From NCBI GenBank assembly GCA_902543185.1, contig CACBXB010000001.1, forward strand, positions 168,501 to 232,500: 64,000 nucleotides of DNA. The letters are read 5' to 3'. Below the pieces are notes generated by a model that did not search any database, had not been told where the DNA came from, and saw only the letters and a list, made by a program, of their open reading frames with translations. The translations under genes were made by a program, and so were the position numbers. Below are positions 28,585 to 38,561 of the stretch, piece after piece. Each line of letters begins with the position of its first letter. Position 1 is the stretch's first letter. Origin of the DNA: Paracoccaceae bacterium. Its GTDB lineage: Bacteria > Pseudomonadota > Alphaproteobacteria > Rhodobacterales > Rhodobacteraceae.

Positions 28585-29196
28585 TCAATGCTCAAAAATA
28601 TCAATATTGTCCCATCCCTTTATATCTAAGGCTGCACGAATTGGTAGGAATTTAAAACATTCTTCAGCCAAATTAGCTCTATTTTCACGTTCTAGCATTT
28701 CGTTTAGTTTTTCCCTCAAGGCGTGCAAATGCAAAACGTCAGTTGCCGCATATTCTATTTGAGCTTTACTTAGAGTTTTTGCTCCCCAGTCACTTGATTG
28801 CTGCTGTTTGGAAATATCAATTTCTAAAAGCTCTGCAAGAAGATTTTTTAATCCATGACGATCAGTGTAGGTTCGCGCAATTTTACTAGCTACTTTTGTA
28901 CAATAAACAGGTGAAGCAAGAAGCCCAAAAGTGGAATATAAAATAGCAATATCGAAGCGTCCAAAATGAAATAACTTTAGTATATTTTTATTCTCCAACA
29001 ACCTCGTCAGGTTCTGTGCTTTTGTTTGATTTTTTTCTATTTGCACAATATGGGTGTGCCCATCACCAGATGAAAGTTGTACTACACAAAGCCTATCGCG
29101 ACCAGGATTTAATCCCATAGTTTCGCAATCAACCGCAACTATTTTGCCTAGGTCAAGGTTATCAGGTAAATCTTTACTATAGCTGAAATTTGTCAC
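28585..29196 (-). CDS. rnd: Ribonuclease D-type 3'-5' exonuclease
   Basis: A 203 aa DEDDy exonuclease lacking the HRDC domains of full-length RNase D, the short form common in Alphaproteobacteria. Acidic residues are visible as Asp23 and Glu25 in VDCETMGL, Asp in HFGRFDIA and YAATDVLHLH. It likely trims tRNA or other small RNA 3' ends. The start is GTG with AAGGAA upstream. It heads the leftward rnd-lptC-lptA-lptB run, 13 bases before lptC. Confidence 0.88.
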   Translation of the reverse strand: MTNFSYSKDLPDNLDLGKIVAVDCETMGLNPGRDRLCVVQLSSGDGHTHIVQIEKNQTKAQNLTRLLENKNILKLFHFGRFDIAILYSTFGLLASPVYCTKVASKIARTYTDRHGLKNLLAELLEIDISKQQQSSDWGAKTLSKAQIEYAATDVLHLHALREKLNEMLERENRANLAEECFKFLPIRAALDIKGWDNIDIFEH

Positions 29197-29329
29197 TGGT
29201 TTTCCTTTTTCACGATCCCATTAATTTCAAATAACTATTAGCTTGCGATCAAGCAACCATAGAAAATTTTTATTTAATTATACAGAATTTAAGAATAAAC
29301 TCAAAATTGAACATTAAAATTGATAAGCG

Positions 29330-30145
29330 ATGATTTCTAATAATTTGTTTTCCCTTAAAGGAAAGACAGCACTTGTTACTGGCGGGTCTACTGGTATTGG
29401 CCTTATGGCAACAGCGGGCTTAGTTTCAGCCGGTGCAAAAGTTTTTATCGTCTCTCGAAAATTAGAAAATTGTCAAAATGCAGCTAAAGTATTTAATAAT
29501 TATGGCTTTGAGGGGGAGGTTATACCTTTTAGAGGTGATTTGAGTAGTGAGTTTGGCATTAATAATATAATTGATGAAATTTATGCTGAAAATTCAGAGT
29601 TACACATTTTAATTAATAACGCTGGCAGAACATGGGGCTCAGATTTTGGTAGTTTTCCTTACGATGCATGGGCAAAAGTTCTCAATCTAAATGTCTCTGC
29701 TATCTTTCATTTAACTCAGAAAATGGTACCGTTGTTAACATCTTCTGCAAGACCAGATTTTCCATCGCGTGTAGTAAATATAGGTAGTGTAATGGGCGAA
29801 GTCCCAATGGGTGATGGTGCTTATTCATATGCAGCCTCTAAATCTGCAGTTCATCATATCACTAGAATTTTAGCAAAGGAACTGGCTGAAAGAAATATAA
29901 CAGTTAATGCGCTTTCCCCTGGTCCATTTCAATCCAACATGACTGATTTTGCGATAGGCGACCCAAAAGGCACAAAGCGTGTTTCAAAAAAAGTTCCATT
30001 AAAGCGTATAGGTCAAACGGAAGATATTGCTGCATCAATTCAATTTTTATGTGGAAAAGGCGGCTCATATGTCACTGGCGCGATACTACCAATATCGGGT
30101 GGGATAAATGTTTCTACGGGACCAAGTATATTTGGTGAGGACTGA
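29330..30145 (+). CDS. Short-chain dehydrogenase/reductase
   Basis: A classical SDR of 271 aa that would oxidise or reduce a hydroxy/keto group with NAD(P). Features are TGGSTGIG (17-24), NNAG (96-99), Ser153 and the YAASK pair Tyr167/Lys171. It is the first gene of a three-gene module with a MaoC dehydratase and a phosphotransferase. The substrate is unknown. An acyl-CoA or fatty-acid-type substrate is inferred only from the neighbours. Confidence 0.9.
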   Translation: MISNNLFSLKGKTALVTGGSTGIGLMATAGLVSAGAKVFIVSRKLENCQNAAKVFNNYGFEGEVIPFRGDLSSEFGINNIIDEIYAENSELHILINNAGRTWGSDFGSFPYDAWAKVLNLNVSAIFHLTQKMVPLLTSSARPDFPSRVVNIGSVMGEVPMGDGAYSYAASKSAVHHITRILAKELAERNITVNALSPGPFQSNMTDFAIGDPKGTKRVSKKVPLKRIGQTEDIAASIQFLCGKGGSYVTGAILPISGGINVSTGPSIFGED

Positions 30146-30146
30146 T

Positions 30147-30620
30147 TTGCTAAGCTTTGAGGATCTTAAAGAAAAATTAGGTTCAGAGGTGGGTGTTTCG
30201 AGATGGTTCACCATTGATCAAGAAAGGATAGATGAATTTGCTGACTTAACAGAGGATTGGCAATACATACATATAAATTCAGTTGCTGCTAAAAAAACAC
30301 CTTTTAATGGAACTATAGCACATGGATTTTTAACAGTTTCACTACTTTCTGCTATGTATTATGATGCAATTCCTATGATAGAAGGATCTAAATTAGGAGT
30401 AAACTATGGCTTTGATAAGCTGAGGTTTTTATCCCCAGTGAAAGTTGGGTCAAAGGTTCGAGGGCGTTTTGAGCTTTCTGATATTCGAGAAGTTAGGCCC
30501 CTTGAAATTTCGACGACATGGCGTGTTGAAGTTGAAATAGAAAATTTTGAGAAGCCAGCTTTAGTTGCCTACTGGATTGGTAGGCAATATTTGTCAGAAG
30601 GTCTTAGTCAAGATGGCTAA
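30147..30620 (+). CDS. MaoC-family dehydratase (hot-dog fold)
   Basis: A 157 aa hot-dog protein of the MaoC/NodN group, which typically hydrates enoyl-CoA or dehydrates 3-hydroxyacyl-CoA. The catalytic Asp-His dyad is probably in EDWQYIHINS (Asp37, His42) and the helix is GTIAHGFLT (55-63). I choose the TTG at 30147, one base after the SDR stop, because GAGGA lies 5 bases upstream; a start at 30108 would overlap the SDR by 38 bases. Its end overlaps the next gene by 8 bases. Confidence 0.86.
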   Translation: MLSFEDLKEKLGSEVGVSRWFTIDQERIDEFADLTEDWQYIHINSVAAKKTPFNGTIAHGFLTVSLLSAMYYDAIPMIEGSKLGVNYGFDKLRFLSPVKVGSKVRGRFELSDIREVRPLEISTTWRVEVEIENFEKPALVAYWIGRQYLSEGLSQDG

Positions 30621-31647
30621 CACGCAATTAGCTTTTAAAGCTACGTCAGATTGGGCCGAAACTAATGTTGAAAATTTTTTTAGACCAGCAAAGTACACAA
30701 AGTTTAATTCTGGTCAGTCCAATCCAACTTATTTAATCGAAACCCCTAAAAAGAAATATGTTCTTCGAAAAAAACCAGAAGGTATTTTATTAAAATCCGC
30801 ACATGCGGTGGATAGGGAGTACAGAGTTCAATTGGCTCTGCAAAATAGCCTGATTCCAGTTCCACGAATGTATGCTTACTGCGATGATGTTAGTGTTTTG
30901 GGAACAGAATTTTATATTATGGAATATTTAGAAGGTATTTGTTTTGAGGATCCACGGTTAGATGAGGTCGCTCGGCATCGCCGTTATTCAATATTTGAAG
31001 AAATGAGCAATATTTTAGCTGCGATACATAAAGTTGATTTATTAAAAGTTGGTCTTTCTGATTATGGTCCAGGTGGTGACTATTTCACTAGGCAAATTAC
31101 TCGTTGGACGAAACAATATCGATCCTCTGAAACAGGTCAAATTAATAGTATGAACCAACTTATCCTTTGGTTGGAAGAAAATACTCCGGCTGATGATGGA
31201 AAGCGATGTCTAGTTCATGGAGATTTCCGATTAGATAATTTACTTTTTGACCCCAAAAAAAATAATTGTGTGGCGGTATTAGATTGGGAACTTTCAACTA
31301 TTGGGCATCCTTTTGCAGATCTAGCTAGTGTACTGATGCAGTGGTCAATGCCAACTGGCTTGGAGGGCCGCGGTTTGCAAGATGTAAATAGAAAAGAGTT
31401 TGGCCTTATGGAAGATAAGGAATTTGTTGATTCTTATTGTGAAAGTGTAGGTTTAAATGGTATTTACAAATTTGAATTTTATATGGCATTCGCTTTTTTT
31501 CGAATGGCCGCTATCCTTCAAGGAGTTAAGAAGCGAGGGCTTGAAGGTAATGCATCTAATCCAGAAAAAGCAATGAAACTTGGAAATTTAGTAAAATTAT
31601 TTTCCGAAAAAGGAATTGCTGTTTTGGAAAAAAATAATGGTTTTTAA
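30613..31647 (+). CDS. Aminoglycoside-phosphotransferase-fold kinase (ACAD10/11- or LvaA-like)
   Basis: A 344 aa kinase-fold protein with the catalytic loop HGDFRLDN (202-209) and the metal-binding LDWE (223-226) of the APH family. The neighbouring segments YIMEYLEG and TIGHPFADLA are typical of the group related to the N-terminal domain of ACAD10/11 and bacterial LvaA, which phosphorylate 4-hydroxyacyl-CoA. Antibiotic resistance is not indicated. The ATG at 30613 fits better than a start at 30565 because of the overlap and family length. It ends one base from the convergent hemH. Confidence 0.85.
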   Translation: MANTQLAFKATSDWAETNVENFFRPAKYTKFNSGQSNPTYLIETPKKKYVLRKKPEGILLKSAHAVDREYRVQLALQNSLIPVPRMYAYCDDVSVLGTEFYIMEYLEGICFEDPRLDEVARHRRYSIFEEMSNILAAIHKVDLLKVGLSDYGPGGDYFTRQITRWTKQYRSSETGQINSMNQLILWLEENTPADDGKRCLVHGDFRLDNLLFDPKKNNCVAVLDWELSTIGHPFADLASVLMQWSMPTGLEGRGLQDVNRKEFGLMEDKEFVDSYCESVGLNGIYKFEFYMAFAFFRMAAILQGVKKRGLEGNASNPEKAMKLGNLVKLFSEKGIAVLEKNNGF

Positions 31648-31648
31648 G

Positions 31649-32713
31649 TTAGTCTATCCAACCTCTTAAATTTTTATCAATCAAAGAAGAAAGTGCTACT
31701 ATGTGAGCAGTGCTGTCATTTAGGCATGGAATATATGTAAATTCTTCTCCTCCAGCTTCTTCAAAACTTTCCTTAATTTCTTCATTTATCTCTTCCAAAG
31801 TTTCAATGCAATCGGAAGAAAAAGCTGGGGCAATAACGGCTATGGACTTTTTCTTTTCTTCTTCAACAAGTCTCGCGACTTCTTCGACTGTGTAAGGTTT
31901 CAACCACTCCTCTGGTCCAAATTTAGATTGAAAAGTGGTAATAATTTCTGTGTCTTTCCAACCAAGACGTTCCTTTAATAACCTAGTAGTTTTTTGACAC
32001 TGGCAATGATACGGGTCACCTTGCATTAGGTATCTTTTGGGGACACCATGATAACTACAAACAAGAATTTCAGGTTTGGTTTTTTTTAAAGCATAAGCTT
32101 CTTCTACTGATCTTGCCAAAGCATCAATATAAAGCGGATGCTCAAAATAAGGCTCGACAACTCGAACAGCGGGTTGCCACTTTTCTTTCATTAATGCTCT
32201 AAAGAACTGGTCTGTTGCTGTCGCTGATGTTGCGCCAGCATAGTGAGGGTAAAGTGGGAAAAATAAAATTTTTGAACAGCCTTCTTTTACCATCTCTCTC
32301 ACTTTAGATTGAGTGGAGGGATTACCATAACGCATACAAAAATCAACTTTGATTTGTTGCCCATGGTTCTTTTCCATGACTTTCTTTATTTCCAGTACTT
32401 GCTTTCTCGTTATAGTCAATAAAGGGCTTTCATTATCCTCATTATTCCAAATAGATTTGTAGGCTGCACCCGACCTAGATGGGCGAATTGATAATATTAC
32501 TAATTGTAGCAATGGCTGCCAAAGCCAAGGAGAATAATCTATAACACGTCTGTCGGACAAAAACTCTGATAAGTAGCGTCTCATTGACCAATAGTCATAG
32601 TGATCGGGAGTACCCAAATTAGCTAGAAGAATTCCTATTCGCTTTTTTGGAACTTTGGGGTGATCCGTTCCTGCATGTTCGGGAATTGTTAGTGATGCTG
32701 TTTCATCCAACAT
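31649..32713 (-). CDS. hemH: Ferrochelatase
   Basis: HemH inserts ferrous iron into protoporphyrin IX, the last step of haem synthesis. The 354 aa protein has NLGTPDH at 32-38, YPHYAGAT at 155-162, the metal-ligand His222 in SYHGVPKRY, CQCQKTTR at 237-244, and the catalytic acidic segment DCIETLEEI (301-309). It is longer than E. coli HemH mainly at the N-terminus, normal for Alphaproteobacteria. Confidence 0.96.
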   Translation of the reverse strand: MLDETASLTIPEHAGTDHPKVPKKRIGILLANLGTPDHYDYWSMRRYLSEFLSDRRVIDYSPWLWQPLLQLVILSIRPSRSGAAYKSIWNNEDNESPLLTITRKQVLEIKKVMEKNHGQQIKVDFCMRYGNPSTQSKVREMVKEGCSKILFFPLYPHYAGATSATATDQFFRALMKEKWQPAVRVVEPYFEHPLYIDALARSVEEAYALKKTKPEILVCSYHGVPKRYLMQGDPYHCQCQKTTRLLKERLGWKDTEIITTFQSKFGPEEWLKPYTVEEVARLVEEEKKKSIAVIAPAFSSDCIETLEEINEEIKESFEEAGGEEFTYIPCLNDSTAHIVALSSLIDKNLRGWID

Positions 32714-32771
32714 TATCGATTTTCTCTTATCTTTATATTATCTTCATGAGATAAGTCATTGTGCTAAATGG

Positions 32772-33590
32772 TCAATCTTTCAGCTTTTCTTCTTTTACAT
32801 TGAGCGCCTCAGCAAGTCTCATTTTTGCTGAGCCACGTTTAAGCGGTTTTGGTAATTCTTGCGATGGTGCCCAGCCAGTTATGGTAATCAACTCAAAAGT
32901 GGCTTTTACGCGCTTGTTTCTTGAATTCTGGCTTTCGATATATTTATCTGATGCTAAAGAAAAGAGTTTCCGATGTGAAAATTTTTTTAAACGATGTTTT
33001 TGAACATTTGTTTCGCCCATTTTACGAAGGTCATACAATAGATCTAATGGTGTTTTGTAATTTATTTCATTCACACTAATGTCTGCAACAGGTAAGGAAA
33101 AACCTGCGCGCATTAGAAAAGAACCAGCGTCGCGAATATCTATCATTGGTAGGACTCTGGGTGAAATACCACCCATTAATTCAATTTCTGCCGAAGCAAT
33201 AGAAGCCCTAAGTTCATTCAGAGTTTGACCACCTAAGAAAATACCAAGCAGTAACCCACCCTTTTCCATAAATGATTGGCACTGAATTAATTGACCAACG
33301 GGATCATTAGAATAATGCAACGACATACCATGGATTACTAAATTATACCCCGTTCTTGGGGGTTTTAATATCTCGTCATCGGAAATAAAATCGGCTCCAC
33401 GAAAAGTTTTCTGCCAATAGTAAGTATTACCACAAATTATTAAAATTTTTTCAAAACGCTTTTTAATGAATTTCAAGCGATCTTCTATTTCCCTAACAGC
33501 TAATTCTTGCAGGAAATTGTCTTCCTTATCTGATCTCAATCTGCTCCTTGCTAAAGCTTCTTTATCAATAATTTCTTTACGATTTCCCAT
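32772..33590 (-). CDS. NDUFAF5/BioC-type methyltransferase-like protein
   Basis: A 272 aa protein related to the complex I assembly factor NDUFAF5. I recognise LVIHGMSLHYSNDPVGQLIQ (the characteristic HALSLHWVNDLPG-like stretch), GGQTLNELR and ISPRVLPM. The SAM-binding glycine loop is degenerate (ILIICGNTYYWQ near 48-59), as I recall in other Rhodobacterales members, so catalysis by methyl transfer is uncertain. In mitochondria the homologue hydroxylates an arginine of NDUFS7. A role in complex I assembly here is inference. Confidence 0.78.
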   Translation of the reverse strand: MGNRKEIIDKEALARSRLRSDKEDNFLQELAVREIEDRLKFIKKRFEKILIICGNTYYWQKTFRGADFISDDEILKPPRTGYNLVIHGMSLHYSNDPVGQLIQCQSFMEKGGLLLGIFLGGQTLNELRASIASAEIELMGGISPRVLPMIDIRDAGSFLMRAGFSLPVADISVNEINYKTPLDLLYDLRKMGETNVQKHRLKKFSHRKLFSLASDKYIESQNSRNKRVKATFELITITGWAPSQELPKPLKRGSAKMRLAEALNVKEEKLKD

Positions 33591-33731
33591 AGTTTCGAGA
33601 TAAAGAGATTCTTTAAAACATTCAAAGGATAAGTTCCTTTTTTATAATAAGAATGACCATAATTGTCTTATATAAAATTATGGCTTATTTATTGGTTATA
33701 AAACTAAATCGATTTTAAAAAATATTAAGCG

Positions 33732-33989
33732 ATGAAAATTGACATTTATACTTCACCTCTTTGTGGCTTTTGTACAGTTGCAAAAAACTTTTTGATCAAA
33801 AAGGGTGTAGATTTCAACGAGTATGATGTCCTGACAGAACCATCGCTCAAGCAGATTATGATAGAGCGAGCAAATGGATCCAAAACAGTCCCTCAGATTT
33901 TTATCAATCAGCAGCATATTGGTGGGTGGGAGCAATTATTTAGACTAGACCAAAATGGTAAGTTAGACAAAATTCTGGGTAAGAAATGA
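33732..33989 (+). CDS. grxC: Glutaredoxin 3
   Basis: An 85 aa glutaredoxin that uses glutathione to reduce disulfides. The redox motif is CGFC (Cys11, Cys14), with the cis-proline segment KTVPQIF following. The usual glutathione-binding GG(C/S)DDL is changed to GGWEQL. It is divergent from the methyltransferase-like gene and 39 bases before the MarR regulator. Confidence 0.93.
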   Translation: MKIDIYTSPLCGFCTVAKNFLIKKGVDFNEYDVLTEPSLKQIMIERANGSKTVPQIFINQQHIGGWEQLFRLDQNGKLDKILGKK

Positions 33990-34028
33990 GGACTATATCA
34001 CACCAGTTACTGTCACGGGCCCATACAA

Positions 34029-34466
34029 ATGGGTGATGATAACAGCACACTTGCCATTTCTTTATTCAGTGAAATTCTGACAGTTGATCAATTGTTAAGA
34101 TTACAACTGGCAAAAGTATTACCAAAAGGAATGGAGTTATCGCACTTTTCTGTCCTAAATCATTTAGCTCATATTAATTCTGAAAGAACACCAGCTCAAC
34201 TTGCAAAAAGCTTTCATGTCACTAGAGGCGCAATGACCAATACCCTAAGGCGTCTGGAAACGTCTGGCTATGTACACATTCGTCCTGATTGGGATGACGC
34301 CCGTAAGAAAAAGGTAGCCATTAGCGAATCGGGAAGAATGGCGCGCAACAATGCTATTTCTGCGGTTGCGCCTGTTTTGAATGAAGTTGTATCTGATTTA
34401 GGAAAAGATCATTTGAAGCAAACATTACCAATTTTGCGAGGACTGAGAGTAAAATTGGAGAAGTAG
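34029..34466 (+). CDS. MarR-family transcriptional regulator (PetP-like)
   Basis: A 145 aa winged-helix repressor/activator of the MarR family. The DNA-recognition helix is in RTPAQLAKSFHVTRGAMTNTL, followed by the wing (DWDDARKKKVAISESG). General sequence resembles the PetP regulator of Rhodobacterales, which sits with PetR; no response-regulator gene is beside it here. It lies between grxC and nhaA, which start 39 bases and 85 bases away, and could regulate either or neither. Confidence 0.87.
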   Translation: MGDDNSTLAISLFSEILTVDQLLRLQLAKVLPKGMELSHFSVLNHLAHINSERTPAQLAKSFHVTRGAMTNTLRRLETSGYVHIRPDWDDARKKKVAISESGRMARNNAISAVAPVLNEVVSDLGKDHLKQTLPILRGLRVKLEK

Positions 34467-34551
34467 TTTTTTATTTTGCTGGTTTTAATTGCCGTTCCGT
34501 ATTTTTTCTATTATTTGGTTTTGCAAATAACTAAGTTATATTGAGGGATTT

Positions 34552-35850
34552 ATGTATCGCGTTTGGAACTTTTTAACCAACTACTCGCTTCTTTTGATTT
34601 TTGGTGCTTTAATTGCTTTGATATGGGCAAATACGAACCCGCATAGCTATCACCATCTTGTAGAGTACCCTTTATGGTTCAATGATTGGCTTGGACCTAG
34701 TTATAAGTATTGGGCTAAGGCATATGGAGATGGGTACGACACTTTTGCATCAAGTGGAGCGACCAATGTCCTAAGTTTTCATTATTTGGTAAATGATATC
34801 GGTATGGCTTTCTTTTTTGCCATAGCAGCAAAAGAGGTTTGGGAAGCGATTATTTTAAAAGATGGTAGCCTTCGTGGTAAAAAAGCGGCCACACCGTTAG
34901 TTGCAACTGCTGGTGGAATGTTTGGTCCAATTGCAGTATATCTAGGCCTAGCAGCTTTTCTGGGTTCTGATACTTATAATGCTGTTCAAAATGGTTGGGC
35001 TATACCCACAGCAACTGATATTGCATTTAGTTATTTAGTTGGGCGTATAGTCTTTGGTGCTGGACATCCTGCCGTCAGATTTTTGCTTCTTTTAGCTATT
35101 GCGGACGACGCAGCCGGTCTAATCATTTTGGCAATCTTTTATCCTTCAGGTGAATTAGCGCCTCAATGGCTCTTAGTCTCATTCGCTGCGGCTTTTTTAA
35201 CGTATCTTGCATTTAACTGGCTTCCGCATCGAATGGATGTTGGCAAAGATGATCGGCCATATACCACTTTAGTCAGAAAATATTTAACGTTTTGGCCTTA
35301 TTTGTTAGGTGGATGCATAAGTTGGTATGGGTTTATGAGAGCTGGTTTACATCCAGCATTGGGTTTATTACCTATCGTGCCCGCTATTCCGCATGCTGAC
35401 CGTGCCTTCGGGTTTTTTGACGCAGCCGAGGAACATGCTCATGATTTACTTAATATGATAGAACATGCTCTGAAGCATCCAGTCGAAATAGTCTTGTTTT
35501 TCTTTGGCTTATTGAATGCTGGAGTAGAATTTTCGGCAATAGGTGATGCAACTTGGTTAGTTTTGGCTGGTTTAATAATCGGAAAACCTGTTGGTATTTT
35601 TCTGTTCGGTTGGCTGGCGGCATCACCGATGCGTTTGGGAATGCCACAAGGAATGCGCTTAATTGATTTAATTGTCATAGGCTTTGTATCAGCAATTGGC
35701 TTTACAGTTTCATTATTTGTAGCAACTGTTGCTTTCGATGCTGGCCCTGTTCAGGATGCTGCAAAGATGGGTGCTCTGTTTAGTTTTGCCGCAGCTATAC
35801 TTTCGATAGTAGCAGGAAAAGTATTTAAAGTTGAAAAGCAGAATGGTTAA
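34552..35850 (+). CDS. nhaA: Na+/H+ antiporter NhaA
   Basis: NhaA exchanges Na+ or Li+ for protons across the inner membrane, useful in seawater. The 432 aa polytopic protein has the ion-binding Asp156 (ATDIAF) and Asp185/Asp186 (IADDAAGL), which correspond to Asp133 and Asp163/164 of E. coli. It is about 45 residues longer than E. coli NhaA, chiefly in the periplasmic part after the first helix (about 30-75). A GAGGGA Shine-Dalgarno lies just upstream. Confidence 0.95.
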   Translation: MYRVWNFLTNYSLLLIFGALIALIWANTNPHSYHHLVEYPLWFNDWLGPSYKYWAKAYGDGYDTFASSGATNVLSFHYLVNDIGMAFFFAIAAKEVWEAIILKDGSLRGKKAATPLVATAGGMFGPIAVYLGLAAFLGSDTYNAVQNGWAIPTATDIAFSYLVGRIVFGAGHPAVRFLLLLAIADDAAGLIILAIFYPSGELAPQWLLVSFAAAFLTYLAFNWLPHRMDVGKDDRPYTTLVRKYLTFWPYLLGGCISWYGFMRAGLHPALGLLPIVPAIPHADRAFGFFDAAEEHAHDLLNMIEHALKHPVEIVLFFFGLLNAGVEFSAIGDATWLVLAGLIIGKPVGIFLFGWLAASPMRLGMPQGMRLIDLIVIGFVSAIGFTVSLFVATVAFDAGPVQDAAKMGALFSFAAAILSIVAGKVFKVEKQNG

Positions 35851-35873
35851 AAGCAGGGAAATTTTTTTATAAC

Positions 35874-38561
35874 TTAAACGTAGCGTCCATGACAGTGTTT
35901 GAACTTTTTACCTGATCCACAGGGGCACTTTTCATTTCGTCCAGTGCTTTGCCAATTTATTGGCATTTCTTTTTCAGGATTACGATTTATGGCTAACCCA
36001 TTGGTTTTAGGCTGTTTGATTTTTTGATTTTGCTCCTGTTGGGAAACCATCTGCTCAACAATGGCTTTTTGCTCTTCCTCTGTTAACGGCCGAACTTTCC
36101 CCATATGTTTTGTTACATCTAAACGTAATGAGCCTAGTAAACTTTCAAAAAGTTGAAATGCTTCATTTTTGTACTCATTTAAAGGATCCCTTTGCGCGTA
36201 ACCGCGAAAACTAACAACACTTCTAAGATGCTCCAGCTTAAGTAGGTGTTCCCGCCATTTGCGATCAATTGTTTGAAGTAAAATCTGTTTGCAGATTTTA
36301 CTCATATTTTCGGGGCCAAACGATTTATTTTTCTCATCCATAAATTCGTCTACTGCGTTGCTTATTCGATCTCTAATAACTTCATTATCAACACCATCTT
36401 CATCAGCCCATTCAACAACTGGTAGATCTAAATTGAAAATTTCGTTCACGTAGCTCTCAAGTTCTTCGGTTTCCCACTGCTCAGCGTATGCTTTGGCGGG
36501 CATATAAAGTTCCACTACGTCATCTAAAACTTCATCGCGCATATCTTCGACTATTTCATTGATTTCGGTAGATCTTAAAATCTCAAGGCGCTGCTCAAAA
36601 ATTGCCTTTCTTTGATCATTCATTACGTCATCAAATTTTAGCAATTGTTTTCTAATATCGAAATTACGCCCTTCAACTTTAGCTTGAGCTCTTTCCAAGG
36701 ATTTATTGACCCAAGGATGAACGATTGCCTCACCTTCTTCCATACCTAAAGTCGAAAGCACTTTATCCAATCGCTCAGATCCAAAAATCCTCATTAAATC
36801 GTCTTCTAGACTTAGAAAAAATGAAGAACGACCAGCATCACCCTGTCGACCGGACCGGCCACGAAGCTGGTTGTCGATCCTGCGGCTTTCATGCCGCTCA
36901 GTTGCAAGCACAAATAGACCACCCGCATCTAAAACCTTTCCTCTTTCCCCGGAATGAGAAGTTTCGATTTTGGCTCGTAATTTTTCGGGATCTTCATTTG
37001 GGTTTTTTGCTAAAGACTCGAGCACTTTCATTTCCACATTGCCACCAAGTTGGATATCTGTTCCTCTCCCGGCCATGTTTGTCGCTATTGTTACGGCTCC
37101 AAGCTTGCCAGCGTCACTGACAATTTGGGCTTCTTGTTCATGTTGTCTTGCATTTAAAACGTTGTGTTTTACTTTTTCTTTCTTAAGCATATCTGATAAA
37201 AGTTCTGATTTTTCTATCGAGGTTGTTCCAACTAATACGGGCTGGCCTTTGATATTTGCTTCTTTAATCTCTTTAATAATAGCTGTGTATTTTTCTGCTG
37301 TAGTTCGATAAACTTTGTCGTCTTCATCTATTCGAGTAATAGGTCGGTTGGTGGGAACTTCTACTACCCCTAACTTATATATTTCTTTAAATTCCTCGGC
37401 TTCAGTTGCTGCTGTCCCAGTCATGCCAGACAATTTATCGTAAAGACGAAAATAATTTTGAAATGTTACACTGGCTAATGTCACGTTTTCCGATTGTATT
37501 GAACAGCTCTCTTTTGCCTCTATCGCTTGATGAAGTCCCTCAGAAAGGCGACGTCCTGGCATCATACGACCAGTAAATTCATCGATTAATACTACTTCAT
37601 CAGACCTAACTATATAATCTTTATCTTTTGTGAATAACTTATGCGCCCTTAGACCTTGATTAACATGGTGAACAATAGTTGTGCTTTCTGGATCGTAAAG
37701 AGATTGTCCATCCGGCAATATCCCCTCTGATAGAAGTACCTTTTCTAAATAATCGTTACCTTCATCAGTAAAGGTTACGGCTCTTGTTTTTTCATCAATT
37801 GTGAAGTGAGTATCTTCTAAAGATGGTATTAACTTATCGATAATTTGATACATTTCACTTCGATCCTCTGCGGGGCCGGAAATTATAAGAGGTGTTCTCG
37901 CCTCATCAATTAAAATGCTGTCAACTTCATCAACTATTGCGAAATAATGATATTTTTGATTCATCTGGTCGATTTCACTTTTCATGTTATCTCTGAGATA
38001 ATCAAAGCCTAGCTCATTGTTTGTTGCGTAAGTTATATCGCACTTGTAAGCCGATAATTTTTCGTCATCTGTTTGTTCTGGGTGAACGACACCAGTTGTC
38101 ATGCCGATTGACCCATAGACTTTTGACATCCAATCTGCATCTCGTTTTGCTAAATAATCATTTACTGTCACAATATGAACACCTTTGCCTGCTAAGGCAT
38201 TCAGATAAGCAGGAAAAGTTGCAACAAGCGTTTTTCCTTCACCGGTTTTCATTTCCGAAATATTACCTTGGTGTAGAAAAATTCCACCCATTAATTGGGT
38301 GTCAAATGCTCGTAGTCCAAGTGAGCGCTTCGCTGCTTCCCGACAGTTAGCAAAAGCTTCAGGTAATAGAGAATCTAGTGTCTCTCCATTTGAGTAACGT
38401 TCTTTTAACTCATCAGTTTTTTCAATTAAATCCTTGTCATCGAGTGCCTCAAAATCAGCTTCAAGTGAATTGATTTTGTCAACAATTAGTTGGATACTTT
38501 TAATCCTTCGGTCATTCGACGAACCAAAAGCTGCTCTTGCAAGTTTTCCAAATCCCAGCAT
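35874..38561 (-). CDS. secA: Protein translocase subunit SecA
   Basis: The 895 aa ATPase motor drives preproteins through SecYEG. Walker A is MKTGEGKT (104-111); [19 protein letters not shown] is the DEAD-like Walker B region; the preprotein-binding and helical scaffold domains follow. The C-terminal zinc motif (Cys879, Cys881, Cys890, His891 in [13 protein letters not shown]) is intact, so it can bind SecB. It ends 24 bases from the convergent nhaA. Its leader is shared with argJ (221 bases), where I see no gene. Confidence 0.98.
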   Translation of the reverse strand: MLGFGKLARAAFGSSNDRRIKSIQLIVDKINSLEADFEALDDKDLIEKTDELKERYSNGETLDSLLPEAFANCREAAKRSLGLRAFDTQLMGGIFLHQGNISEMKTGEGKTLVATFPAYLNALAGKGVHIVTVNDYLAKRDADWMSKVYGSIGMTTGVVHPEQTDDEKLSAYKCDITYATNNELGFDYLRDNMKSEIDQMNQKYHYFAIVDEVDSILIDEARTPLIISGPAEDRSEMYQIIDKLIPSLEDTHFTIDEKTRAVTFTDEGNDYLEKVLLSEGILPDGQSLYDPESTTIVHHVNQGLRAHKLFTKDKDYIVRSDEVVLIDEFTGRMMPGRRLSEGLHQAIEAKESCSIQSENVTLASVTFQNYFRLYDKLSGMTGTAATEAEEFKEIYKLGVVEVPTNRPITRIDEDDKVYRTTAEKYTAIIKEIKEANIKGQPVLVGTTSIEKSELLSDMLKKEKVKHNVLNARQHEQEAQIVSDAGKLGAVTIATNMAGRGTDIQLGGNVEMKVLESLAKNPNEDPEKLRAKIETSHSGERGKVLDAGGLFVLATERHESRRIDNQLRGRSGRQGDAGRSSFFLSLEDDLMRIFGSERLDKVLSTLGMEEGEAIVHPWVNKSLERAQAKVEGRNFDIRKQLLKFDDVMNDQRKAIFEQRLEILRSTEINEIVEDMRDEVLDDVVELYMPAKAYAEQWETEELESYVNEIFNLDLPVVEWADEDGVDNEVIRDRISNAVDEFMDEKNKSFGPENMSKICKQILLQTIDRKWREHLLKLEHLRSVVSFRGYAQRDPLNEYKNEAFQLFESLLGSLRLDVTKHMGKVRPLTEEEQKAIVEQMVSQQEQNQKIKQPKTNGLAINRNPEKEMPINWQSTGRNEKCPCGSGKKFKHCHGRYV

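Noticed and set aside
30613..31647. Aminoglycoside resistance gene
   Set aside because: The APH fold is shared with many non-resistance kinases; the neighbours (SDR, MaoC) and group-specific motifs point to acyl metabolism.
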